The notes under the pieces were generated by a model, which saw only the letters and a program-made list of their open reading frames with translations, was not told the DNA's origin and made no database searches. A DNA stretch of 37,470 bases. Source: Thermoflexia bacterium (lineage in GTDB: Bacteria > Chloroflexota > Anaerolineae > B4-G1). The position numbers and the translations under genes are program-made. Shown in pieces: positions 16,250-24,365 of this stretch (its first letter is position 1; each line of letters opens with the position of its first letter). The DNA lies in assembly GCA_011192155.1 (NCBI GenBank), contig DUEK01000021.1, positions 1-37,470 on the forward strand, read 5' to 3'.

Positions 16250-18409
16250 ATGAACATTCAAACTATGAAGCAAGCGCACAAGGTGTTGGCCGAGTTCACC
16301 TACGAGCCAGGCACCGTGGATCAAGGATACGCTGGACAGACTTTGCACGTCAATCTTTCCGATAACACCATTACCAGCAAGCCCGTGACCCAGCAGATGA
16401 AGGACATTTTCATCGGCGGGCGCGGGTTTGGGCTGCGGCTGCTCTGGGACGGGATATCGGCGGATACCAAATGGGACGATCCTGAGAACGAGATCGTCAT
16501 CTCCTCCGGGCCGCTGGGCGGCACCATTGGCTATCCCGGAGCGGGCAAGTCGTTGGTCGTCAGCCTCTCGCCCCTCACCAATTGCGTCATGGATAGCAAC
16601 GTGGGCGGCTATTATGGCCCGCTGCTCAAGTTCTCCGGCTGGGACGCCATCGAGGTCCAGGGCAAGGCGGAAAAAGACGTCATTGTCTTTGTGGACGGCG
16701 ACAAAGGCCGGGTGACTATCGAAGAAGCGCCCGAGGAAGCCGTGGACAGCCACGTGTTGGGCGAGCAGATGGCCGCGATGTTTGCCGATGACGAAAAGGG
16801 CAAGCGAGCTGTTTCTTCCGTGTCGGCAGGCACGGGGGCGGAACACGCGCTGTTTGGCTGCCTCAACTTTAGTTGGTACGATGCGCGACGCGGCCGCATG
16901 CGCTACAAACAAGCTGGGCGGGGCGGCATCGGAACCGTCTTTCGTGATAAGAAGGTCAAGGCGCTGGTCGTCAAACTCAGCAACGTAAAGAGCGGTTTGA
17001 ACAACCCGGCGGACCCCGCGCTCCTCCGCGAGGTCGGACACAAGGTCAACGAGGAGATGCGCCGCCTGGACCCGATCCAGAACGACATGGCTGGCGTGGG
17101 CACCGCGCACCTGGTCTCTATTATGAACGACTATGACCTGTTGCCGACGCACAATTTCAAATACGGCGCGCACCCAGAGGCGTACAAGATCTCGGCCGAT
17201 GTGTATCGCGAGCTGTACAAGCCGGCCGGCATCCCCGATGGTTGCTGGTACGGCTGCACCATGGCCTGCGCCAAGGCCATCGAAGGGGTCACGCTGCGCA
17301 GCGGCCCGTACAAGGGGCAGGTGGTGGGCGTGGACGGCCCCGAGTACGAAACCATCGCCGGTTGCGGCTCCAGCATCGGCGTGTTCGATCCCCTGTGGGT
17401 GACCGAGTTCAACTTTTACTGCGACACCTACGGCCTGGACACCATCTCCTTTGGCACATCTATGGCCTTTGTGATGGAGTGTTACGAGGCCGGGATTATC
17501 AACAAAGAGATCACCGGCGGCCTGGAACTGAATTTCCGCAATGCCGAAGCGGCCGCGGAACTGCTCCACCAGACGGCCCGGGGCGAGGGCTTTGGCCTGA
17601 TCTTTGGGCAGGGCATCCGCCGTATGAAAAAGATCTTTGCCGAGAAATATGGAGGCGATCCCCAATTCCTCCAAGACATTGGCATGGAGAGCAAGGGGTT
17701 GGAATACTCGGAATACGTGACCAAAGAATCGCTCGCTATGCAGGGCGGTTACGGCCTGACGTTGAAAGGCCCCCAGCACGACGAAGCCTGGCTCATCTTT
17801 ATGGATCAGGTCAATAACCAAATTCCCACTTTCGAGGACAAGGCCGAGGCCTTGCACTATTACCCCATGTGGCGCACCTGGTTTGGGCTTAACGGTTTGT
17901 GCAAGATCATCTGGAACGACGTGTCGCCGGAGGATAACGCCACGACCGACGAGCCGGCTAAAATCCCGGCGCACGTACAGAATTTTGTCCAGTTCTACAA
18001 TGCCGTCACCGGCCGTGAATTGACCAAAGAGGACATCATCGTTCAATCGGAGCGCATGTACAACTTTCAGCGGGTATTCAACATCCGTATGGGCCATGGC
18101 CTGCGTTCCAACGACGCCATTCCCTACCGCAGCGCTGGGCCGGTCACGGTGGAAGAGTACAAATCCCGCGCCGAGCGGTACGATAAGCAACTCGGCGACA
18201 TTGTCGGCTTTGACCCGGCGGGCAAAAGCACCGAGGAAAAGATGGCCGCTCTGCGCGTCTACCGCGAGGATCAATACGAGCAACTGACCGACGCCGTCTA
18301 CAAACGACGCGGTTGGACGCCCGACGGCGTGCCGACACTGGAAAAACTGCAAGAACTAGGCATTGATTTTCCCGAGGTCGTCGAGGTCGTCAAGCCGTAC
18401 CTTTCATAA
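16250..18409 (+). CDS. Aldehyde:ferredoxin oxidoreductase family protein (tungsten/pterin)
   Basis: This enzyme family oxidises aldehydes to acids with ferredoxin, using a tungsten bis-pyranopterin and one Fe4S4 cluster in the cytoplasm. The 719-residue product begins with YAGQTLHVNLSDNTI and FIGGRGFGLRLLW (AOR N-terminal domain). Cluster ligands appear as C332-x3-C336-x3-C340 (CWYGCTMAC) and C551 in LNGLCK. The first spacing is one residue longer than the CxxC of Pyrococcus AOR as I recall it. A C-terminal extension of about 100 residues follows. The ATG has AAAGGAG 5 bases upstream, 15 bp after the methyltransferase, so they are co-transcribed. Substrate is unknown. Confidence 0.93.
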   Translation: MNIQTMKQAHKVLAEFTYEPGTVDQGYAGQTLHVNLSDNTITSKPVTQQMKDIFIGGRGFGLRLLWDGISADTKWDDPENEIVISSGPLGGTIGYPGAGKSLVVSLSPLTNCVMDSNVGGYYGPLLKFSGWDAIEVQGKAEKDVIVFVDGDKGRVTIEEAPEEAVDSHVLGEQMAAMFADDEKGKRAVSSVSAGTGAEHALFGCLNFSWYDARRGRMRYKQAGRGGIGTVFRDKKVKALVVKLSNVKSGLNNPADPALLREVGHKVNEEMRRLDPIQNDMAGVGTAHLVSIMNDYDLLPTHNFKYGAHPEAYKISADVYRELYKPAGIPDGCWYGCTMACAKAIEGVTLRSGPYKGQVVGVDGPEYETIAGCGSSIGVFDPLWVTEFNFYCDTYGLDTISFGTSMAFVMECYEAGIINKEITGGLELNFRNAEAAAELLHQTARGEGFGLIFGQGIRRMKKIFAEKYGGDPQFLQDIGMESKGLEYSEYVTKESLAMQGGYGLTLKGPQHDEAWLIFMDQVNNQIPTFEDKAEALHYYPMWRTWFGLNGLCKIIWNDVSPEDNATTDEPAKIPAHVQNFVQFYNAVTGRELTKEDIIVQSERMYNFQRVFNIRMGHGLRSNDAIPYRSAGPVTVEEYKSRAERYDKQLGDIVGFDPAGKSTEEKMAALRVYREDQYEQLTDAVYKRRGWTPDGVPTLEKLQELGIDFPEVVEVVKPYLS

Positions 18410-18463
18410 CGAGAGAAACCAGGTTTTATCGCTTGGCACGATCCGCTAATCCTGCTAATCCCT

Positions 18464-18657
18464 AGTTCTGACGGATTCTGTGGTTCAAGTCTGCGAAGCA
18501 TCCTGAGTAGGCCGAAGGCCGTATCGAAGCCGAGTCCTGAGCCTGTCGAAGGGGGTGCGAAGAATACCGTAAAACGTTGTAAAATCGCACCCTTCGATAC
18601 GCGCTCACGCTGTTCGCGCTACTCAAGATGCTCAACCACAGAAAACGTCGGAATCAG
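18464..18657. repeat. Imperfect long inverted repeat (about 190 bp)
   Basis: The left arm (about 18464-18563) and right arm (about 18585-18657) share, in inverse order, TTCTGTGGTT (18476-18485 and 18634-18643), GCATC-x-TGAGTAG, GTATCGAAG and GGTGCGA. The arms are interrupted by unequal spacers. It looks like a decayed dispersed palindrome; no gene is present. The region just before it, at 18413-18426, holds half of the AGAAACCAGG hairpin. Confidence 0.7.
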
Positions 18658-18834
18658 GAAAATTACCCAAAAGTTGATGCTTTGTTGCATGGGCCGTGAG
18701 CGCTCTGTGTGAGAACTGAACAGCCCTGGGTAGTAAGCCCCTCGTGGGCATGTTACAGCCGTTTAACGGGCACAAGGCCCTGCGCTACAACTGAAACGAA
18801 ACGCACCCAAATCAAATCCGTGAATTGCTCCAGT
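18658..18834. other. Non-coding stretch without recognisable feature
   Basis: I see no credible ORF, promoter or RNA gene here. The open frame starting at 18709 lacks a ribosome binding site and runs into the repeat at 18835. Confidence 0.5.
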
Positions 18835-18980
18835 CTCAGTAGATCCAAAATGTTACGACAACAAGACCTCGGAGGTTTCTCGAGAGCGCCTTTGCCGGTA
18901 AAAACGGGCGCAATCTAAGCAATTTTGCTGCCAATGTCACCTTCCGAGACCTCCGAGGTCTGAAATTTGGATCTACTGAG
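18835..18980. repeat. 146-bp MITE-like element, copy C
   Basis: It has perfect 15-bp terminal inverted repeats, CTCAGTAGATCCAAA (18835-18849) and TTTGGATCTACTGAG (18966-18980). Differences from copy B are a G/A in the left end, a T/C near 18880 and a T/C in the right end. It is immediately followed by module 2. Confidence 0.92.
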
Positions 18981-19112
18981 CCTATTTTCCGCACTTCTGG
19001 ACAGCTTGATTTGGGGCTTGACACTTTGTTCTCCCAAACCCAATTTGGGCAGTTTCGCCGTTTGTCAGTGAGAAACCAGGTTTTTCAGAAAAAACCTGGT
19101 TTCTTTCCCCGA
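18981..19112. repeat. Module 2 repeat with AGAAACCAGG hairpin
   Basis: This segment is repeated, reversed and with scattered changes, at about 6654-6786. It contains the 34-base hairpin 19071-19104 (15-bp perfect stem, loop CAGA). It encodes no protein. It may end transcription coming from the AOR gene. Confidence 0.8.
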
Positions 19113-19195
19113 CTTTTTGAAAAAGACACAAATAGGCTGCGTCAGGATGCGAAATATAGGCTGAGTCTCGAAAACATCGCAAGAGGGCCGGAATA

Positions 19196-19249
19196 GAGAC
19201 TTTAGCCGGGTAAACGTGGCAAAACTGGGTCAAATCCGGCTAAAGCCTC
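19196..19249. repeat. Inverted repeat GAGRCTTTAGCCGG
   Basis: Arms 19196-19209 and 19236-19249 match over 14 bases with one mismatch, around a 26-base spacer. It lies 76 bp upstream of nrtR and may be a terminator or another dispersed palindrome. Confidence 0.6.
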
Positions 19250-19325
19250 CAATCCAAACTCACTCAACTCAATTGCGCTCAGTATATAACCACTACCGGC
19301 TTTCTATATTTTGGAGTTACAGCCA

Positions 19326-20003
19326 ATGTCGTTGAAAGACTATCCCCACCCATCGGTCACAGTGGACGTCGTTATCTTTACCTTGCGCGAGGATGACCTA
19401 CAGGTATTGCTCGTCAAGCGCGCACATCCTCCTTTCGAGGACATGTGGGCCATCCCTGGCGGCTTTGTGGACGTGGGCGAATCGCTGGAAAAGGCGGCGC
19501 TGCGGGAGCTAGAGGAGGAGACTGGCGTCCGCAAAGTTTACTTGGAGCAACTCTACACCTTTGGTGATCCGGGCCGCGACCCTCGGGGACACGTCATCAC
19601 AGTGGCCTACTTTGCGCTGGTCACTGTCTCCGCCATTGACCCCCACGCTGGTTCAGATGCCGCTGAGACCGGTTGGTGGTCTGTCTACGATTTGCCGCCG
19701 CTGGCCTTTGACCACGCCGACATCTTGAGCTACGCTCTGGAACGGCTACGCTACAAACTAGAGTATACCGCCGTGGGGTTTGAGCTTTTGCCAGAGACTT
19801 TTGTCTTGAGCGAGCTGCGAACTGCCTACGAGATCATCCTGGGAGAGCAATTGGACAAGCGCAACTTTCGGCGCAAAATTCTTGGCGCGGGCGTCATCGA
19901 AGAAACTGGCGACCATCGCGCCGGCGAGGGCCGCCCCGCCAAGCTCTACCACTTTCGGGATGATGCTGTGGCGGAGGTCAAAACCAGGCGCCTGTTTCCT
20001 TGA
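19326..20003 (+). CDS. nrtR: NrtR-type Nudix transcriptional regulator of NAD metabolism
   Basis: The protein has 225 residues. The N-terminal Nudix domain (about 10-140) contains an intact Nudix box at 46-68 (GFVDVGES...REL EEETGV), so hydrolase activity may remain. The C-terminal winged helix (about 150-220) contains LPETFVLSELRTAYEIILG and LDKRNFRRKILGAGVIEET, the NrtR DNA-binding signature, followed by GRPAKLYHF. In known NrtR proteins ADP-ribose relieves repression of NAD genes. I chose ATG 19326 with GGAG 9 bases upstream, rather than TTG 19311. It precedes nadE, nadC-nadA and nadB, which fits local control; a candidate operator lies at 20070-20088. Confidence 0.9.
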   Translation: MSLKDYPHPSVTVDVVIFTLREDDLQVLLVKRAHPPFEDMWAIPGGFVDVGESLEKAALRELEEETGVRKVYLEQLYTFGDPGRDPRGHVITVAYFALVTVSAIDPHAGSDAAETGWWSVYDLPPLAFDHADILSYALERLRYKLEYTAVGFELLPETFVLSELRTAYEIILGEQLDKRNFRRKILGAGVIEETGDHRAGEGRPAKLYHFRDDAVAEVKTRRLFP

Positions 20004-20028
20004 CAAATCCTACCTTTGAACTATACTT
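20001..20028 (+). promoter_or_regulatory. Promoter of the nad operon
   Basis: TTGACA (20001-20006, overlapping the nrtR stop codon), a 16-bp spacer and TATACT (20023-20028). The start would be near 20035, upstream of the palindrome at 20070-20088. Confidence 0.65.
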
Positions 20029-20069
20029 TGCAAAAATTGTGCCAATGGTTTTTCTTTTTTGTGGACATT

Positions 20070-20088
20070 TAGTGTATGTTTAACACTA
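20070..20088. promoter_or_regulatory. Candidate NrtR operator
   Basis: A perfect 6-bp dyad TAGTGT-N7-ACACTA lies between the nad promoter and the nadE SD, in the nadE leader about 35 bases after the predicted start. It is the only strong dyad in this gap. Assigning it to NrtR rests on position, not on a known consensus. Confidence 0.55.
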
Positions 20089-20102
20089 TGAAGGAGGTTC
20101 CA

Positions 20103-20837
20103 ATGACTTTTTCCGGGCAAATCGCTGTCTGGCTGCGCGAACAACTCGACGATGCCAGCGCCGATGGTTTCGTCTGCGGCCTCAGCGGCGGGGTGGATTC
20201 GGCCGCCGCTGCCGCGTTGGCCGCGCGCGCCGTCGGCCCGGAGCACGTTCTGGCTGTCTTGATGCCCTGCCATTCGATACCGGAGGACGCCCAGTTGGGC
20301 CAACTTGTTGCCGACTCGCTCGGCATTTCCACCGTCACCGTGGATCTGGGCGCGGCCTACGATGCGCTGACCGCTGCCCTGCCGCCCTCGGATAATCGCC
20401 TGGCCGCCGCCAACGTCAAGCCCCGTCTGCGGATGATCACCCTCTACTACCTGGCCCAGTCGCACAACTATCTGGTGCTGGGATCGGGCAACAAGACAGA
20501 ACTCGCCATTGGGTATTTCACCAAGTGGGGCGACGGCGGGGCGGATCTCCTGCCCCTGGGGGATCTCGACAAAACCCAGGTGTGGGAACTGGCCCGCGAG
20601 ATAGGTGTACCGCGCGAGGTTGTCGAGCGGGCGCCATCGGCGGGGCTGTGGCCCGGCCAGACCGATGAGGGCGAGATGGGCATCACCTACCGCGAACTCG
20701 ACCGGGTACTGGCGACCATCGCAGCGGGAGATACCGCCGGCATCGAACCGGCCACGCTGGAAAAGGTACAGGGGATGATGGCACGCTCCGAGCACAAACG
20801 AGCTATGCCACCTATTTTTCGAGTGAGGGAGGGATGA
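20103..20837 (+). CDS. nadE: NH3-dependent NAD+ synthetase
   Basis: NadE makes NAD+ from nicotinic acid adenine dinucleotide, ATP and ammonia, the last step of the pathway. The 244-residue product carries the PP-loop SGGVDS (28-33), LGSGNKTELAIGYFTKWGDG and LPLGDLDKTQVWELARE. There is no glutaminase domain, so it needs ammonia or an external amidotransferase. Start ATG 20103 is fixed by AAGGAGG 5 bases upstream; an earlier in-frame ATG lies inside the candidate operator. The nadC-nadA gene starts 4 bp after the stop. Confidence 0.95.
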   Translation: MTFSGQIAVWLREQLDDASADGFVCGLSGGVDSAAAAALAARAVGPEHVLAVLMPCHSIPEDAQLGQLVADSLGISTVTVDLGAAYDALTAALPPSDNRLAAANVKPRLRMITLYYLAQSHNYLVLGSGNKTELAIGYFTKWGDGGADLLPLGDLDKTQVWELAREIGVPREVVERAPSAGLWPGQTDEGEMGITYRELDRVLATIAAGDTAGIEPATLEKVQGMMARSEHKRAMPPIFRVREG

Positions 20838-20841
20838 TTTG

Positions 20842-22713
20842 ATGGAGGATATTCTCAACACTGCCCGGCCCCTTATTGAGCTTGCCATCGCCGAGGACAT
20901 TGGGCCGGGAGACGCCACCTCCGAGGCGGTGCTGCCGGTCGGACTGGAGCTACACGGGCGCATCGTTGCCAAAAGCGTGGGCGTCGTCGCCGGGCTGCCT
21001 GTGGCCGAGGCGGCCTTTTCCCGGGTGGATTCCGATTTGCGGTTCACATACCACGTCCAGGATGGAGTGAGGGTGGAACCAGGCGACCTGGTGGCCGAGG
21101 TGACGGGGCCGGGGCGCGGGATGCTGGCGGCAGAGCGGATCGCGCTCAACTTTTTGCAGCGGCTTTCGGGCATCGCCACGCTCACCCGCGCTTTCGTGGA
21201 CGCGGTCGCCGGAACCGGCGCGGTTATCCTGGACACCCGCAAGACACACCCCGGCTACCGCTTGCTGGAAAAGTACGCCGTGCGTATGGGCGGCGGGCGG
21301 AACCATCGCATGAGTCTGCACGATATGATGATGGTCAAGGATAATCACATTGACGCCGCCGGCGGAATCACCGCCGCCGTCGAACGGGCCAGAGCGGGCT
21401 ATCCCGATTTACCCATTGAGGTTGAGGTCAGGAACCTGGATGAGTTGCGCCAGGCGCTGCCGCTTGACGTGGACCGCATTCTGCTGGACAATATGAGCCT
21501 GGATGAAATGCGGGAGGCGGTCGAGATAGCCGCCGGACGGACGCCGTTGGAGGCTTCCGGCAACGTCAATTTAGAGACCATCGCCGCTATCGCCGCTACG
21601 GGTGTGGACTATATCTCGGTCGGCGCGCTCACTCACTCTGCTCCCGCCCTCGACTTGAGTATGAAAATCTCCAATCTCCAATCTCCAATCTCAGATCTCA
21701 AATCCCAACTGGGCGATTCACTCGTCATCCTGGGCCACCATTACCAGAAGGACGGGGTGATCCAGTTCGCCGACTTTCGCGGCGACTCGCTCAAGCTGGC
21801 CCGCGACGCCGCCAATTGCCGTGAGGCCAAGTACATTGTCTTTTGCGGCGTTCACTTTATGGCCGAGACGGCCGCCATCCTGGCCCAACCCGGCCAGACC
21901 GTGCTCATCCCCGACCGGGAGGCCGGTTGTCCGCTGGCAGAGATGGCCGATCTGGAGGACGTGGAGCAAGCGTGGGCGGAACTGGGCCAGGCGATGGACG
22001 TCGAGCGCGAGGTGACGCCGATCACCTATGTCAATTCCTCTGCTGCACTCAAGGCTTTCTGTGGGCGGCACGGAGGACTGGTCTGCACCTCCTCAAACGC
22101 ACAGGCGGTGCTGACCTGGGCGCTCGAGCGACGGCCCCGCGTTCTCTTCTTCCCCGACCAACACCTGGGCCGCAACACTGCCAAGAAAATGGGTATCCCG
22201 CTGGCAGAGATGTTGCTGTGGAATCCGAGCCGTCCCTTTGGCGGGCAAGAGGCCGTGATCCTGCAAAAGGCCCGCATTTTGCTCTGGCGCGGCTTTTGCA
22301 ACACCCATCAACGCTTCCATCCGCAGCACGTGACCGCCTGGCGCGAGCGAGAGCCGGACATCCACATCATCGTCCATCCCGAGTGCCCGATGGAGGTTGT
22401 GGACTTGGCGGACGAGGCCGGTTCCACCGCTTACATCATCCGTCAGGTGGAGGAATCGCCGCCGGGGGCCAAATGGGCCATCGGCACCGAGTTCAACCTG
22501 GTCAATCGGTTGGCGGAAGAGCACCCGGAGCAACTCATTGTCTCCCTCTCTCCCGCGCCGAGCTATTGCCGGACGATGAATCTCATCACGGTGGAGAAGC
22601 TGGCCCGCGTGTTGGAGGGATTGGCCCGAGGCGAGATCATCAATCCAGTCACAGTCCCGCCCGACGTGGCCCGCGACGCGCGGGTGGCGTTGGAGCGGAT
22701 GCTAGAGATATGA
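20842..22713 (+). CDS. NadC-NadA fusion: quinolinate phosphoribosyltransferase joined to quinolinate synthase
   Basis: One reading frame of 623 residues carries two NAD-pathway enzymes. Residues 1-275 are a complete NadC: ILDTRKTHPGYRLLEKYAV, MVKDNHI, and the C-terminal DYISVGALTHSAPALDLSMKI pieces. Residues 276-290 (SNLQSPISDLKSQLG) form a short linker. Residues 290-623 are NadA: VILGHHYQKDGVIQFADF, the cluster cysteines in VFCGVHFMAETA, LVCTSSNA and SYCRTMN, and HPECPMEVVDLAD. NadA condenses iminoaspartate with dihydroxyacetone phosphate to quinolinate, and NadC converts that to nicotinate mononucleotide, so the fusion joins consecutive steps. Start is ATG 20842 (a TTG lies one codon earlier). 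The linker DNA resembles intergenic repeats. Confidence 0.93.
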   Translation: MEDILNTARPLIELAIAEDIGPGDATSEAVLPVGLELHGRIVAKSVGVVAGLPVAEAAFSRVDSDLRFTYHVQDGVRVEPGDLVAEVTGPGRGMLAAERIALNFLQRLSGIATLTRAFVDAVAGTGAVILDTRKTHPGYRLLEKYAVRMGGGRNHRMSLHDMMMVKDNHIDAAGGITAAVERARAGYPDLPIEVEVRNLDELRQALPLDVDRILLDNMSLDEMREAVEIAAGRTPLEASGNVNLETIAAIAATGVDYISVGALTHSAPALDLSMKISNLQSPISDLKSQLGDSLVILGHHYQKDGVIQFADFRGDSLKLARDAANCREAKYIVFCGVHFMAETAAILAQPGQTVLIPDREAGCPLAEMADLEDVEQAWAELGQAMDVEREVTPITYVNSSAALKAFCGRHGGLVCTSSNAQAVLTWALERRPRVLFFPDQHLGRNTAKKMGIPLAEMLLWNPSRPFGGQEAVILQKARILLWRGFCNTHQRFHPQHVTAWREREPDIHIIVHPECPMEVVDLADEAGSTAYIIRQVEESPPGAKWAIGTEFNLVNRLAEEHPEQLIVSLSPAPSYCRTMNLITVEKLARVLEGLARGEIINPVTVPPDVARDARVALERMLEI

Positions 22714-22715
22714 GA

Positions 22716-22747
22716 GACCCTAAAGGTTTTCCGAAACCTTTAGGGTC
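22716..22747. other. Perfect 14-bp hairpin between nadC-nadA and nadB
   Basis: GACCCTAAAGGTTT and its exact inverse enclose the loop TCCG. There is no T-run, and nadB follows 21 bp later, so it may stabilise or process the mRNA, or be a dispersed palindrome. Confidence 0.75.
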
Positions 22748-22768
22748 TGGGATGCTGGAGGTTGGCTA

Positions 22769-24361
22769 ATGGATGTTCATCAAAGCGACGTTCTAATCAT
22801 CGGCTGCGGCATCGCCGGCGCGTCGGCTGCATTGCAGTTGGCGCAAGATACGCAGCGGCAGATTACCATCATCACCCGCGCCGCCGAGCCGGAGGAGAGC
22901 AACACCCGCTACGCCCAGGGGGGCATCGTCACGCTGGGCGATGATGATAGCGCCGCTTTGATAGCTCAAGATGTCCTGGCCGCCGGAGCAGGTCTCAGCC
23001 TGCCCTCCGCCGCCCGCATCCTGGCGGAGGAAGGCCCCGACCTGGTGCGCCGGGTGCTCGTGGACGAGGTCGCCGTCCCGTTCGACCGTGCGCCCGATGG
23101 GCGGTTAGCCTATGGCCGGGAGGGCGCTCACTCGCGCCCGCGCGTCCTCCACGTCGGCGACGCCACCGGCAAGGCAATCATTCAGGCGCTCATTGCGGCC
23201 CTGCAAAAGCGGCCCAACGTCAGCATCGTCACCGGAGCCACCGGGGTAGACCTGATCACGTTTCCCCATCACGCCAGCGACCAGTTGACCGTTTATGAGC
23301 CTGTCACCTGTCACGGCGCTTATGTTTTCGAGCACTCGCAGAGCGTCGTCCGCCGCTATTTGGCCGGGGTGACTATTCTGGCCGCCGGCGGGCTGGGTCG
23401 CATCTATCGCTACACCACTAACCCGGAGGTGGCACGGGGGGATGGGCTGGCGATGGCTTACCGGGCCGGAGCGCGGGTGATCAACGCCGAGTATGTCCAG
23501 TTTCACCCTACGACCTTTGCCGTGCCGGATGGGGACGGCTTTCTCATCTCGGAGGCGGTGCGGGGGGAGGGGGGACGCTTGTTCACGCCCGATGGCCGCC
23601 ATTTTATGGATGATTATGCCCCCCAATGGGGTGATCTGGCCCCGCGCGACGTGGTAGCCCGCGCCATCCACCACGAGATGGTCGAGCACGGCTACCCACA
23701 TGTCCTGTTGGATATTCATTCCGCCCTGTCGCCGGAGCGTATCCGGGAACGTTTTCCCACCATCCACGTCCGTTGCCTGGAGCTGGGAATAGACATCACC
23801 CGCCAGCCCATCCCGGTTGTTCCTGCCGCCCACTACTTTTGCGGCGGCGTCTGGACCGACGAGTGGGCGCGCACGACAGTCGGCAATCTCTATGCGGTGG
23901 GCGAGGTGGCTTGCACCGGCGTCCACGGCGCGAACCGGCTGGCAAGCACGTCGCTGCTGGAGGGACTGGTGTGGGGCAATCGCGCGGCGCGGGATATAGC
24001 TGACCGCGCTCTGCGGCCCGCCGTCGGCTCCGAGGACGTGCCGTGTTGGGAGGAGGAGGGACTGGAAGAGGAGGCCGACCCGGCTCTGATCTGGCGCGAT
24101 ATGCGCACCATCCAGCACACCATGTGGCATTACGTCGGCCTGGTTCGCTCGACCAAACGCTTGGCGCGCGCTCTGCGCGATCTGAGCCACCTGAAGCAGG
24201 ATATTGAGGATTTCTACCGCACCACTCGCTTGAACGACGCGCTGATCGGGTTGCGCCACAGCGTGCAGGCCGCGCTCGTCGTCGCTGTGGCCGCGCAGCA
24301 CAATCGCGTGAGCCGGGGCTGCCACTATCGCGACGACTCAAAGGGTGCGGGGACTATCTGA
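22769..24361 (+). CDS. nadB: L-aspartate oxidase
   Basis: NadB is an FAD enzyme that oxidises L-aspartate to iminoaspartate, the substrate of NadA. The 530-residue product shows the dinucleotide-binding motif IIGCGIAGASAALQLA near the N-terminus, NTRYAQGGIV, HSRPRVLHVGDATGK, YVQFHPT, and the signature HGANRLASTSLLEGLVWG. Length is normal. Start ATG 22769 has GGAGG 7 bases upstream. It is last of the biosynthetic genes in the nrtR-nadE-nadC/A-nadB run. Confidence 0.96.
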   Translation: MDVHQSDVLIIGCGIAGASAALQLAQDTQRQITIITRAAEPEESNTRYAQGGIVTLGDDDSAALIAQDVLAAGAGLSLPSAARILAEEGPDLVRRVLVDEVAVPFDRAPDGRLAYGREGAHSRPRVLHVGDATGKAIIQALIAALQKRPNVSIVTGATGVDLITFPHHASDQLTVYEPVTCHGAYVFEHSQSVVRRYLAGVTILAAGGLGRIYRYTTNPEVARGDGLAMAYRAGARVINAEYVQFHPTTFAVPDGDGFLISEAVRGEGGRLFTPDGRHFMDDYAPQWGDLAPRDVVARAIHHEMVEHGYPHVLLDIHSALSPERIRERFPTIHVRCLELGIDITRQPIPVVPAAHYFCGGVWTDEWARTTVGNLYAVGEVACTGVHGANRLASTSLLEGLVWGNRAARDIADRALRPAVGSEDVPCWEEEGLEEEADPALIWRDMRTIQHTMWHYVGLVRSTKRLARALRDLSHLKQDIEDFYRTTRLNDALIGLRHSVQAALVVAVAAQHNRVSRGCHYRDDSKGAGTI

Positions 24362-24365
24362 GGGA

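Noticed and set aside
16154-18352. Very long open frame (732 codons) on the minus strand opposite the AOR gene
   Set aside because: It is an antisense shadow produced by GC-rich codon use; the plus strand encodes a clear AOR with cluster cysteines.
18709-18918. Plus-strand frame of 69 codons
   Set aside because: No SD, and it reads into the 146-bp repeat element.
20010-21242. Minus-strand open frame of 410 codons opposite nadE and nadC
   Set aside because: Shadow of two conserved enzymes, low-complexity product.
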